30,604 bases of DNA from Bacteroidales bacterium UBA1217 (GCA_002309335.1 DBXH01000052.1:1-30604), one strand, 5' to 3'; counted from the stretch's first letter, positions 1 through 7,149 are shown. Numbers and translations: made by a program. The notes: generated from the sequence alone by a model not told the origin.

Positions 1-8
1 AAAAGTTG

Positions 9-16
9 TACTTTTG
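9..16 (+). promoter_or_regulatory. Bacteroidota -7 promoter element for tRNA-Ser
   Basis: TACTTTTG matches the Bacteroidota housekeeping -7 consensus TAnnTTTG. It lies 53 bases before the tRNA, so the primary transcript would have a short 5' leader. The -33 element would fall beyond the left edge of the window. Confidence 0.6.
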
Positions 17-69
17 CACCCGATTTTGAGTAGTGGAAAGTGCGAGTTGAAAGCATGAAATCAACACAC

Positions 70-157
70 GGAAAGGTGCTCGAGTGGTTGAAGAGGCCCG
101 CCTGGAAAGCGAGTAAGCGTTAAAAGCGCTTCGGGGGTTCGAATCCCTTCCTTTCCG
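70..157 (+). tRNA. tRNA-Ser (anticodon GGA)
   Basis: The acceptor stem GGAAAGG (70-76) pairs with CCTTTCC (150-156), followed by the discriminator base G157. The anticodon loop is CTGGAAA at 102-108 with anticodon GGA at 104-106, reading UCC/UCU serine codons. A long variable arm, typical of serine tRNAs, precedes a T arm with GGTTCGAATCC. The anticodon stem has one C-A mismatch at its second pair. The 3' CCA is not encoded (GCAA follows), so it must be added after transcription. The total of 88 bases suits a class II tRNA. Its own promoter and terminator make it a monocistronic unit. Confidence 0.97.
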
Positions 158-164
158 CAAGATG

Positions 165-202
165 AAAAAGAGACACATAAAAAGAGGGTGTCTCTTTTTT
201 TT
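165..202 (+). terminator. Intrinsic terminator of tRNA-Ser
   Basis: A perfect 12-bp stem, AAAAAGAGACAC (165-176) with GTGTCTCTTTTT (188-199), has an 11-base loop and ends in a run of T. It starts eight bases after the tRNA and closes that transcript. Confidence 0.9.
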
Positions 203-228
203 TATAACAGGTATGTTGAAATCTTTTT

Positions 229-259
229 TTTGTAGTTCAAAAAAAAAAGAATATCTTTG
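229..259 (+). promoter_or_regulatory. Promoter of the pyrB leader
   Basis: TATCTTTG at 252-259 matches TAnnTTTG exactly, and TTTG at 229-232 lies 19 bases upstream as the -33 element. Transcription should begin near 265. No other consensus promoter is visible between here and pyrB at 444, so this is probably the pyr operon promoter as well as the source of a short leader RNA. Confidence 0.7.
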
Positions 260-264
260 TATGC

Positions 265-383
265 AAATGAAATTAATGCGAAACGATAGTAATGCCTTGA
301 CAGTCAGTTGTACGGCACTGGAAAGCGGTGCTCTGGAGGGTGTTTTTTCTTAAGCGGCGACTTTTGGCAGTCGCTTTTTTTTT
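265..383 (+). ncRNA. Candidate small RNA or attenuated leader ahead of pyrB
   Basis: The stretch of about 120 bases between the promoter at 229-259 and the terminator-like hairpin at 356-383 has a defined start and end. It can form a local hairpin, GCAC and GTGC around TGGAAAGCG, near 318-336. I do not recognise a known riboswitch or RNA family. Two readings fit: a free-standing small RNA, or a 5' leader in which the hairpin at 356-383 attenuates pyrB. A 5' leader peptide is less likely because no ribosome binding signal is visible. The sequence shows the promoter and hairpin; the function is inference. Confidence 0.4.
356..383 (+). terminator. Terminator-like hairpin in the pyrB leader
   Basis: GCGAC (357-361) pairs with GTCGC (370-374), extendable by one G-T pair, followed immediately by nine T residues. 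The stem is short but the T-tract is strong. It ends 60 bases before the pyrB start, where an attenuator would lie. No obvious competing antiterminator stem was found by eye. Confidence 0.6.
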
Positions 384-443
384 AATTGGACGGATGAAAA
401 TTAGCTTATAAATCAAAAATCGAAAAATAAAATTGTAAATATT

Positions 444-1361
444 ATGGGTAATTTAAAAGGACGGAATTTGATTTCCATTACAGACTTCAGCCGCGACGAG
501 TATATTCAGGTGCTCGACATCGCTGAGGAATTTGAAAAGAATCCAAAACAACCTATTCTGAGCGACAAGGTGGTGGCAACGCTCTTCTTTGAGCCTTCGA
601 CTCGTACCCGTCTGAGTTTCGAGAGTGCCGCCAATCAACTGGGCGCCCGCATCATCGGCTTCAGCGATCCGGGTGGCACGAGTGTGCAGAAGGGTGAGTC
701 GCTGCACGACACTATCGTGATGGTAGCCAGCTATGCCGACCTTATTGTGATGCGCAACCCGAAAGAGGGTAGCAGCCGCTATGCCAGCGAGGTGAGCGCT
801 GTGCCGGTAATCAATGCCGGCGACGGTGCCAATCAGCACCCGACACAGTGTATGCTCGACCTCTACAGCATCCGCAAGACGCAGGGTACGCTTGAGAATC
901 TGCAGGTTGCCTGCGTGGGAGATCTTAAATATGGTCGCACGGTCCACTCGCTGGTGCAGGCAATGTGCAACTTCAACGCTACGTTCCATCTGGTGTCGCC
1001 TCAGGAACTGAAGCTGCCGTCGTCGGTAAAGGCTTCTATAAAGAATGCTGGCCTGAAATATTATCAGTATACGGATCTCAGAGACGTTATCCCCAACGCC
1101 GACATCATTTATATGACGCGTGTGCAGCGTGAACGTTTCCCCGACCCGCTGGAGTATGAGCGTGTCAAGGATAGCTGCATCCTCACGGCTTCGATGCTTG
1201 AGGGCTGCAAGCCTACAATGAAGGTGCTGCACCCACTGCCGAGAGTGAACGAAATCACCGTCGATGTCGACCGCACCCCGTATGCCTACTATTTCCAGCA
1301 GGCTCAGAACGGTGTCTATGTGCGTCAGGCTCTGATGGCAGCCATACTCGGTGTAAGATAA
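444..1361 (+). CDS. pyrB: Aspartate carbamoyltransferase, catalytic chain
   Basis: This 305-residue enzyme condenses carbamoyl phosphate with L-aspartate to N-carbamoyl-L-aspartate, the committed step of cytosolic pyrimidine synthesis. The carbamoyl-phosphate loop STRT lies at residues 52-55 (FFEPSTRTRLSFE). The HPTQ motif is at 132-135 and HPLPR at 263-267, all in canonical order, and the length matches the family. The start ATG is preceded by an AT-rich stretch without Shine-Dalgarno sequence, as is usual in this phylum. The regulatory chain pyrI follows after 151 bases, so the holoenzyme is the E. coli-like catalytic/regulatory dodecamer type. Expression is probably controlled through the leader at 265-383. 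Identification is secure. Confidence 0.98.
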   Translation: MGNLKGRNLISITDFSRDEYIQVLDIAEEFEKNPKQPILSDKVVATLFFEPSTRTRLSFESAANQLGARIIGFSDPGGTSVQKGESLHDTIVMVASYADLIVMRNPKEGSSRYASEVSAVPVINAGDGANQHPTQCMLDLYSIRKTQGTLENLQVACVGDLKYGRTVHSLVQAMCNFNATFHLVSPQELKLPSSVKASIKNAGLKYYQYTDLRDVIPNADIIYMTRVQRERFPDPLEYERVKDSCILTASMLEGCKPTMKVLHPLPRVNEITVDVDRTPYAYYFQQAQNGVYVRQALMAAILGVR

Positions 1362-1426
1362 ACAATATAGTTATAAAGGTGAAAAGGGCCCGCGTTGCTT
1401 AAATGGTAAAAAAGATGTTTTTTTTT

Positions 1427-1507
1427 AACCCTTAAACCCTTAAACCCTTTCAAACCCTTTAATCCTTTTAAACCTTTATAACCTTTCAAACCTTTAAAAC
1501 CCTAAAA
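1427..1507 (+). repeat. Nine-bp-periodic CCCTTTAAA array in the pyrB-pyrI spacer
   Basis: About nine degenerate units of the form AACCTTTAA or ACCCTTTAA run up to six bases before the pyrI start. The C-runs begin at 1429, 1437, 1445, 1455, 1464, 1473, 1482, 1491 and 1500, spacings of 8, 8, 10, then steady 9. The strand co-directional with pyrI is the C-rich one. A related array of the same sense lies before exbD (8455-8538), and a third is at 15855-15924. Confidence 0.8.
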
Positions 1508-1512
1508 AAACA

Positions 1513-1977
1513 ATGGAAGCAAAAAAAGAATTAATAGTACCTGCCATCGAGAATGGCACTGTTATTGACCATATCCCCACTGATGTCGTCTATCAGGTTA
1601 TCCGCCTTCTTGGATTGGACAAATACAACGACGAGGTGCTCATAGGCAACTATCTGCATAGCAAGAAATATGGTCGCAAGGGTATCGTGAAGATCAAAAA
1701 CAAGTTTTTCGACAAGAACGAAATCAACAAGATTGCTCTGGTGGCTCCACTGGCAAGTATCATCACTATCCGCAATTATGAGATTGTGGAGAAGATCAAA
1801 GCCGAAATCCCCGACCGTATAGACCACATCATCAAGTGTATGAATCCAAAGTGCATCACCAACTTCGAGCAGATCGACACCAAGTTCTATGTGGTTGACA
1901 AAGAGAACCTCAAGTTGCGTTGCCACTATTGCGAGAAGTTCACCACCAAAGAGACAATGAAATTCCAGGAGATATGA
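1513..1977 (+). CDS. pyrI: Aspartate carbamoyltransferase, regulatory chain
   Basis: This 154-residue protein binds allosteric nucleotides and links PyrB trimers in the transcarbamoylase holoenzyme. The N-terminal allosteric domain spans about residues 1-100. The C-terminal zinc domain has four cysteines, C109, C114, C137 and C140, in the CX4C...CX2C pattern that holds the structural zinc. The length equals that of the family. The gene lies 151 bases after pyrB, separated by a nine-bp-periodic array, and its stop codon overlaps the start of the next gene (ATGA). The function follows from established knowledge of PyrI; regulation by CTP/ATP in this organism is inferred. Confidence 0.97.
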   Translation: MEAKKELIVPAIENGTVIDHIPTDVVYQVIRLLGLDKYNDEVLIGNYLHSKKYGRKGIVKIKNKFFDKNEINKIALVAPLASIITIRNYEIVEKIKAEIPDRIDHIIKCMNPKCITNFEQIDTKFYVVDKENLKLRCHYCEKFTTKETMKFQEI

Positions 1978-2366
1978 AACATTACCTCTGTGGCCTGTCC
2001 ATCTTAACCGCTGTAATGCTGCTGCTGGCTTTTGTTGTCAAATGGATAGCGATGCCGCTGTTTGCACCGGTGCCGATGTGGTTGCTGCCGGTGGCCGTAG
2101 TCTATTTTGCCGTTGCCTACGGTGTGCAGTACTGGCTGTCTGTCAGCAGTGTCAACAAGCACCCTAAGGCGTTCATACAGTTCTTTCTGGCAACGACGGT
2201 GGCGGTGCTGTTCCTGCACATAGTGGTGCTGGTTGGCGGAATGCTGGTGAATCCTGCTGGAGGCAAGCGCTTCGCCATAGGTTTCCTAATCCTGTATGTG
2301 GTATACACTGTCTATATGACTGTGTCGCTCGTAAGGTTTATGAAGAATCCCAAGGGTGAGGAGTGA
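1974..2366 (+). CDS. Small four-helix membrane protein coupled to pyrI
   Basis: I do not recognise the family. The 130-residue product has four hydrophobic segments at about residues 5-26, 30-52, 66-90 and 99-120, and a charged C terminus ending KNPKGEE. The ATG at 1974 is preferred over the upstream in-frame GTG or TTG options because it overlaps the pyrI stop as ATGA, a typical translational coupling, and GGAGA lies just before it. The frame upstream of 1974 is buried in pyrI. The protein probably sits in the inner membrane. Its position last in the pyr unit hints at a link to nucleotide metabolism or transport, but with about 130 residues it is small for a transporter; that link is inference only. 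Confidence 0.8.
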   Translation: MKHYLCGLSILTAVMLLLAFVVKWIAMPLFAPVPMWLLPVAVVYFAVAYGVQYWLSVSSVNKHPKAFIQFFLATTVAVLFLHIVVLVGGMLVNPAGGKRFAIGFLILYVVYTVYMTVSLVRFMKNPKGEE

Positions 2367-2387
2367 CGCAAGGGATGCCGTTGCATC

Positions 2388-3320
2388 TCACTGCCTTACC
2401 AGACTGATATTGCGGCGCCAGCTTTGGCTGGCGCCGTTTGTATTGTATGCCTCAACGACGACAAGATAACTGCCGCGCGGACAAGCACGCCCGTTGTCGT
2501 CGTTGCCGTCCCAGGTCATTATGCCGTTGCATCCTAGCAGCGCCCCTCGTGCAAGGGTTCGAACAAGCCGTCCGCGGGCGTCATAGACGCGAATGTTGGC
2601 TGCGAGGTCGCATAGTTGCAGGTTGTAGGTGATGTCGAGCAGGTCGTTGTAGCCGTCACCGTCGGGCGAGAATACGGTCTGGCTGAAGGCGAAATCGTTG
2701 TCGACGAATAGGAATTCGCGGCTTTGCGAGTTGCGGTAGGTGGGTGTGCCAAACCCTGCGGTAGAGGCGGCGGAATACCAGTTGGCGGTTTCTTGAGTGG
2801 GGCTGTCGTAGGAGCGACGCTCAAGGGCGACACCCTCTTTGTCGCGCAGCAGGCGACTATGCATATCTTCGGTGTAGTTGAACCAGTCGAGCACAACGGT
2901 GTCGGCGGTGGTTACAACCACGCTGCCCGAAGCGTTGTTGTAGGAGGGCATTGAGGCTACCTGAACCATCTTGTCGGGATGGCGGACTGTGTATTCGCTG
3001 CTTACGTAGGCGGCATCGGTGGTCACGACTACGAAGTCGCGGGCTTGCAGCATACCGCTGTCGGCGATAGGGTAGAGGCGGGTGATTTCATTGTCCGACA
3101 CTTTGGCAAGCCGCAAATTGACAAGGCTTAGGGCATTGCCGGTGTTGTTGTAGAGCTCTACATAATCGGCACCGCCGGGCTTGGGATTGAATAGGATTTC
3201 GTTGACTAGCACATCCCCAACCTGTTGGGCGCCGACCTCATAGACGGGCACAAACAGCATTGTCAAGGCGAGAAATGGCAAGCGAAAAATAATTTTCTTT
3301 AAAAAGTTTAGCACGTTCAA
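2388..3320 (-). CDS. Secreted lamin-tail-domain protein with FlgD/CHU_C-like C terminus
   Basis: About 310 residues. After a signal peptide (hydrophobic core near residues 10-30, ending VGAQ) comes a lamin-tail (LTD) domain at about 33-150, recognised by VLVNEILFNPKPGGADYVEL and the following N-T-G-N-A-L. The C-terminal 100 residues resemble the FlgD Ig-like / CHU_C fold, with FSPDGDGYND, RVYDARGRLV and TWDGNDDNGR. Such proteins are exported surface proteins in Bacteroidota, often T9SS or gliding-type cargo. No ATG is available near the signal peptide: TTG at 3320 or GTG at 3314 fits, while a TTG at 3377 lies inside the probable promoter. The terminator hairpin of the pyr unit overlaps the 3' end. 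The role is unknown; adhesion or scaffolding is inferred. Confidence 0.85.
   Translation of the reverse strand: MNVLNFLKKIIFRLPFLALTMLFVPVYEVGAQQVGDVLVNEILFNPKPGGADYVELYNNTGNALSLVNLRLAKVSDNEITRLYPIADSGMLQARDFVVVTTDAAYVSSEYTVRHPDKMVQVASMPSYNNASGSVVVTTADTVVLDWFNYTEDMHSRLLRDKEGVALERRSYDSPTQETANWYSAASTAGFGTPTYRNSQSREFLFVDNDFAFSQTVFSPDGDGYNDLLDITYNLQLCDLAANIRVYDARGRLVRTLARGALLGCNGIMTWDGNDDNGRACPRGSYLVVVEAYNTNGASQSWRRNISLVRQ
2413..2440 (+). terminator. GC-rich hairpin, possible terminator of the pyr operon
   Basis: CGGCGCCAGC (2413-2422) and GCTGGCGCCG (2427-2436) form a perfect 10-bp stem with a TTTG loop, followed by TTTGTATTG on the + strand. It lies 47 bases after the last pyr-unit gene but inside the 3' end of the convergent lamin-tail gene. 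The hairpin is plain; the T-tract is weak. Confidence 0.5.
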
Positions 3321-3374
3321 ACAGAATTTATTAATTTTGCATTTCAATAAAATGCATACATTGTATATAATTTG

Positions 3375-3382
3375 CAAAAATA
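3375..3382 (-). promoter_or_regulatory. -7 element for the lamin-tail gene
   Basis: Read on the - strand this is TATTTTTG, a full TAnnTTTG match. It would start transcription near 3369, downstream of the TTG at 3377, which argues that the lamin-tail gene begins at 3320 or 3314. The + strand lipoprotein gene starts only some 40 bases away, so the two promoters are back to back. Confidence 0.5.
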
Positions 3383-3418
3383 CTGATTTTTATGAAACCG
3401 TACAACTTTTTAACAAAA

Positions 3419-5623
3419 ATGAAATCGGATAAGTTTGTCGTTTTTCTCTTTGCTCTTCTCTGTGTGGCATTCGCGGGCTGCAATCGCGACAAGGATTCAG
3501 AGGTCTTCACTGCCATTACTCAAGGCTTTTCAGGCAGCAAAGATTATATGGGTGGTAATATTGTTTATTGGAGCGACGGCGACGTGTTGCGTATCAATGG
3601 CGGCACATACGCTGTCAGTGTCGATGGCGAGCATAGCAACCGAGCCACTGTCAACGCTGAGGGCGTCGCAGACTTCGGCGGCGAATACTACGCTGCATAT
3701 CCGGCTTCGATGTCGAGCATCGCTGCCAACGGCAGGGTGACATTTGACATCACTGAGGAAGAAACTTATTCCGCAGCTGGAGGCAATCAGGTGGTTCATA
3801 GCATTATGGCTGCCAAGGCGAACGGATCGAAACTCTTATTCCAGAACCTCTGTGCAATGCTTCATTTCAAGGTTAAGGGCAGCGGTTCGGGTAGAGGCGC
3901 AAAGCTTTATGCTGTTGAGGTCGAGTCCGACAAGCCTTTGTGGGGCACAATGACGGCCGATTATAATGACGCTACCGGCAATTGGGAGGTGACTTCATTC
4001 TCAGCCGACGCTAATACAAAGCGTACGCTGAAGTTCACTTCACCGCTGGTTCTTAGCGATGCTGAACAGGATTGCTACTTGGTGGTGCCTCCGGTAAGCG
4101 AAGGTACGAGTTTTACGCTGCGATTTGTAGTCGAGAATTCCGATGGCACGGTGAAAGTCTTTGAGAAGAACAAGTCTGCGGATTACACGTTTGACAAAGG
4201 CAATATCTATCATTTCAACGATGTCAACACTTATGATGGAACCAAAATGATGTATGGAGGCAACGAGGTGGTGGCGAGAACGATGGATGGTTCTGAAGTT
4301 TATCCTTATCAAGTCTATTCAGGCACCAGTTGGAACCATTTGATGACAGGGGCCATTATGGGTAGTGCAAAATATATTGAGTTGAACGGTGATATTGAAG
4401 TAGGCAGTACGTATAACGGTTCGTTTAGTGCTATACTTGACGGCAAAGGCCATACCATTACGCTCACCACTGCCAATATTTCTTTGATTTCTGCAGTGGT
4501 TGGCGGCAAGATCAGGAATGTGACGATAAGGGCTAATAGTCCTGTAACATCGCCGGTGCTAGCAGTAAATGGCTCAACAAGATATTTCGGTGCGTTGGCG
4601 TGTAGGGCATATTCAAATGCTGAGTTCGTTAATTGTGTTAACAAAGTGAGTATGACCTGTGATGTTGACTTTGTGACAGTTTTTGTCGGCGGTCTGTTGG
4701 GTAATGCAAATAATTGTACTATGACGGATTGTAGGAACGAAGGCAATATCTCTTCAAATGCATATTATATTGGTGGTGTTGCCGGTCAGGGTGGTATAAT
4801 GACTAGATGTAGCAACACTGGTGCAATCACAGTTACTTCATCCTCTGATGCTGTTAAAACATGGTATTGCGGTGGTGTTGCAGGTTATGCAAATTCGACA
4901 TCTGTAACAGATTGCTATAATACGGGAACAATCACAATTGCGAAGAAATCATCTGTTGCTTCTTATTATGGTGGCGTATGTGGATTGGCCAATGTTAATG
5001 TCACTGGCTGCTACAATACGGGTACTATTGCTTGCAATGTACCTACTGATGAAACGAATAAATATGTTGGTGGAGTTGTGGGAGGCAATAATGATGGTAC
5101 AGGTATAGCAATTCTAAATTGCTATAATGAAGGTACTATCACGGCTGATGGAAGTGTTAAAAGTATGTACGTGGGAGGTCTTTTAGCTTATGACAAGAAA
5201 ATGTCGATCAGAAACAGTTATGCTTATTGCACATTGCAGGGTACATATGTGTGTGGAATTGTCGCATACGGCGACGGATTGGGAGCGAATGTAGATATCG
5301 AGAACTGCTATTATTATGGTACAATCACATGTTATTGTGGTGAAATTCCTTGTAATAATAAGTTTGGCATTGCCGGTAGCTCGATAAACACCAACAAGTA
5401 TGTAATTGACCGCTGTTATTACCTAAGTGACTATACCATCTGTCACTCAAGTTGTACGAACAACGGTACAAGTGCAACATTAAGCAGCGCAGTCTCTCTG
5501 AGCGATGATGCCGGTAACAGTAACAGCCTTAGAGATGCATTAAATAGGAGTGGTAGTTTGCCCTCAGGTTGGTCGCAATGGACGAACTGCGCAAGTCCGG
5601 CTCACGTAGTGTTTGGAAATTAA
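3419..5623 (+). CDS. Surface lipoprotein with fimbrillin-like and GLUG repeat regions
   Basis: This protein of about 734 residues begins with a lipoprotein signal ending AFAGC, lipidated at C21. The ATG at 3419 gives the normal short n-region; an ATG at 3392 would add nine residues. Residues about 30-280 resemble fimbrillin-family (FimA/Mfa-like) domains, including WSDGDVLRING and LLFQNLCAMLHFKVKG. Residues about 390-640 hold at least five GLUG-type repeats, each with a GGV(A/V)G turn followed by CYNTGTI or a variant. The acidic residues after C21 are compatible with Bacteroidota surface export. No LPXTG or T9SS domain is seen. It is probably an adhesin-like or fimbria-associated surface protein; its ligand is unknown. 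Codon use becomes more AT-rich in the GLUG half. Confidence 0.88.
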   Translation: MKSDKFVVFLFALLCVAFAGCNRDKDSEVFTAITQGFSGSKDYMGGNIVYWSDGDVLRINGGTYAVSVDGEHSNRATVNAEGVADFGGEYYAAYPASMSSIAANGRVTFDITEEETYSAAGGNQVVHSIMAAKANGSKLLFQNLCAMLHFKVKGSGSGRGAKLYAVEVESDKPLWGTMTADYNDATGNWEVTSFSADANTKRTLKFTSPLVLSDAEQDCYLVVPPVSEGTSFTLRFVVENSDGTVKVFEKNKSADYTFDKGNIYHFNDVNTYDGTKMMYGGNEVVARTMDGSEVYPYQVYSGTSWNHLMTGAIMGSAKYIELNGDIEVGSTYNGSFSAILDGKGHTITLTTANISLISAVVGGKIRNVTIRANSPVTSPVLAVNGSTRYFGALACRAYSNAEFVNCVNKVSMTCDVDFVTVFVGGLLGNANNCTMTDCRNEGNISSNAYYIGGVAGQGGIMTRCSNTGAITVTSSSDAVKTWYCGGVAGYANSTSVTDCYNTGTITIAKKSSVASYYGGVCGLANVNVTGCYNTGTIACNVPTDETNKYVGGVVGGNNDGTGIAILNCYNEGTITADGSVKSMYVGGLLAYDKKMSIRNSYAYCTLQGTYVCGIVAYGDGLGANVDIENCYYYGTITCYCGEIPCNNKFGIAGSSINTNKYVIDRCYYLSDYTICHSSCTNNGTSATLSSAVSLSDDAGNSNSLRDALNRSGSLPSGWSQWTNCASPAHVVFGN

Positions 5624-5661
5624 AAAAAAGAAGTTAAACTGGTTATGTCCAGTTTAACTTC
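5621..5661 (-). terminator. Strong terminator of the exbB-to-spy-like unit
   Basis: GAAGTTAAACTGG (5630-5642) pairs perfectly over 13 bp with CCAGTTTAACTTC (5649-5661). On the - strand the stem is followed by eight T residues (A-tract 5622-5629), so it ends the - strand unit that finishes at 5687. It lies only a few bases after the + strand lipoprotein stop and may also work for that gene, though the + side has no T-tract. Confidence 0.85.
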
Positions 5662-5686
5662 CTAATATTATTCTTACGTTGTTCTT

Positions 5687-6133
5687 CTACTTTTTGGGTG
5701 CCGCCTTTGTGTTCTGCTTTTTGTTCTGGCGTCTTTGTGCCATCTTCTCGCGCAGCTGCTGGTACTGTTCTGACGTAAGCACTTTGTCTATCGCCACTTT
5801 TGTACGATAATATTCTTTGCTTATCTCGCTTTGCAGATAGCCTTCGCGGTCGTAGAGTGGGAAAAGTTTGTCGCTGAGGTCCTCGGCCGATGCCATCATC
5901 GAGCGGATGCTGTCGCGGACTGTGTGCAACTGCTTGCGGTAATCCTCAATAACCTTGGTCGAGCGGCGGGTGATGGCGTCAATCTTGTTCTTCTGTTGGG
6001 TCGACAGATTGGAAACAATATCTTCTATCTTTATGTTCTCCTTCTGGCCGTGACCTTTATGCTGTTTATTCTCCTGCGCCAGTACGGTGAAAGCAAAACA
6101 AATGGCGAGGGTTGTTAAAAGAAATCGTTTCAT
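5687..6133 (-). CDS. Spy/CpxP-like periplasmic protein
   Basis: This 148-residue protein has a signal peptide ending VLAQE (cleavage near residue 19). The mature part is highly charged and helical, with a Spy/LTxxQ-type pattern: LSTQQKNKIDAI in the first half and VLTSEQYQQLREKM near residues 117-130, then a lysine/glutamine-rich tail. Spy/CpxP proteins are periplasmic chaperones or stress sensors that act on the envelope. It is the last gene of a unit with an anti-sigma factor 30 bases upstream and a terminator downstream, a common arrangement in Bacteroidota where such a protein follows an ECF sigma/anti-sigma pair. Family membership is by pattern, not by search. Confidence 0.8.
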   Translation of the reverse strand: MKRFLLTTLAICFAFTVLAQENKQHKGHGQKENIKIEDIVSNLSTQQKNKIDAITRRSTKVIEDYRKQLHTVRDSIRSMMASAEDLSDKLFPLYDREGYLQSEISKEYYRTKVAIDKVLTSEQYQQLREKMAQRRQNKKQNTKAAPKK

Positions 6134-6163
6134 ATCGTTGTTGGTTTCAGAAAAGTCAATGGA

Positions 6164-6550
6164 TTATATAAAATCGGTAACAGGGTTGTCATAATAGGCG
6201 GGACTTTCAATACTCTCCTCGTTGGCGTAGTCGTTGCAGTATTCGTAGACATCGAAGAATCTGTTTGAAAGGTCGGGGTGGGTGGTGGCTGCTTGTGCGC
6301 CGGTGTGGGTGATGGCGAATGTAGTGACGACAATGCCGACAAAGCAGGCGGCAACAAGACCGTTGGCAACTTTAAGATTGATGCGGCTTTTGCGTTTGGG
6401 CAGTGCCATAGGCTGCGGCATCGAGGCTATGCGTTGCATCACAGCATCGGTCACATCGGGTGTATGGGCAGGTTTCATTTGGCGTATGGCCTCAAGCTGC
6501 TGCTCAAACCAGATGTCGGTGGTCTTTGTCTTGTTGTCGGTCGGTTTCAT
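6164..6550 (-). CDS. Probable anti-sigma factor, single-pass membrane protein
   Basis: The 128-residue protein has a soluble N-terminal part of about 60 residues, one membrane segment at about 62-82 and a 45-residue periplasmic tail rich in acidic and aromatic residues. The start ATG overlaps the stop of the ECF sigma gene (ATGA), the classic layout of a cognate anti-sigma factor. No zinc-binding ZAS motif (HXXXCXXC) is present, so recognition of the sigma factor would be by another fold. The N-terminal segment with D-AVMQRIASMP resembles short anti-sigma-like proteins of Bacteroidota. The call rests mainly on topology and context. Confidence 0.75.
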   Translation of the reverse strand: MKPTDNKTKTTDIWFEQQLEAIRQMKPAHTPDVTDAVMQRIASMPQPMALPKRKSRINLKVANGLVAACFVGIVVTTFAITHTGAQAATTHPDLSNRFFDVYEYCNDYANEESIESPAYYDNPVTDFI

Positions 6551-7089
6551 AGCGTCATCATTTTTTGCAGGTTCTTCTTTGCACGGAATATCAGCGATTC
6601 CACTTTTGAGAGCGATATCTGCATCACGTCGGCAATGTCGTTGTACGAGAAGTCGTTGAAGGTGTAGAGCACCAGCGCGGTGCGTTGTTCGTGCTTCAGA
6701 TGGCCTATGGCCTCGTGGAGCCTTCTGATTTGCTCTTCCTTCATCAGTTGGTCTTCTCTCGAGTGCTGGTAGTCGGTGTTGGAGTTTTCTTGACTGTAGT
6801 CGTATGACACAAACCGGCCTTCGTGTTTCAGCATTTTAGAGACGATATTGACTGTGATGCGGTATATGAAAGTACTCAGTCTGGAGTCTTGTCTGAAACG
6901 CGGCAGGGCTGTATAGAGCTCTACAAAGACCTGCTGCGTGACCTCTTCAACGTCCAGTTTGTTGCCAGCGAGTTTGTAGCATAGGTTGGCGACAATCTCC
7001 TGATATTCTTTGACAATAAGGGCATAACGCTCTTTGTCGCCTGTCAGGATTTGCTGCAGTACTTGCTGCTCTTGTTCGATGGTCAACAT
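6547..7089 (-). CDS. ECF-type RNA polymerase sigma factor
   Basis: The 180-residue protein has sigma region 2 at about residues 20-85, including DVEEVTQQVFVELYTALPRF and STFIYRITVN, and sigma region 4 at about 130-178 with a helix-turn-helix (FSYNDIADVMQISLSKVESL). Regions 1 and 3 are absent, as in the ECF family, and the length is typical. It directs RNA polymerase to a small regulon, probably including its own unit. The start is ATG at 7089, 60 bases after tonB. A partly conserved -7-like sequence lies in that gap, so the sigma gene may also have its own promoter. The downstream anti-sigma gene overlaps by four bases. Confidence 0.93.
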   Translation of the reverse strand: MLTIEQEQQVLQQILTGDKERYALIVKEYQEIVANLCYKLAGNKLDVEEVTQQVFVELYTALPRFRQDSRLSTFIYRITVNIVSKMLKHEGRFVSYDYSQENSNTDYQHSREDQLMKEEQIRRLHEAIGHLKHEQRTALVLYTFNDFSYNDIADVMQISLSKVESLIFRAKKNLQKMMTL

Positions 7090-7149
7090 TGGTTAGTATG
7101 CTTTTTAAGTATTTTATTGCAAAATATCAGTCTCTTTTTTACAAAAAGA

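Noticed and set aside
162..353. 63-codon open frame after tRNA-Ser
   Set aside because: It begins inside the tRNA terminator, has no ribosome binding signal and overlaps the leader promoter; the protein is not plausible.
453..1232. 259-codon - strand open frame
   Set aside because: It is antisense to pyrB, whose active-site motifs are intact.
1427..1507. CRISPR-like or telomere-like repeat
   Set aside because: Units are nine bases with no spacers, so it is a simple tandem array and not a CRISPR; a chromosomal telomere is not expected in this phylum.
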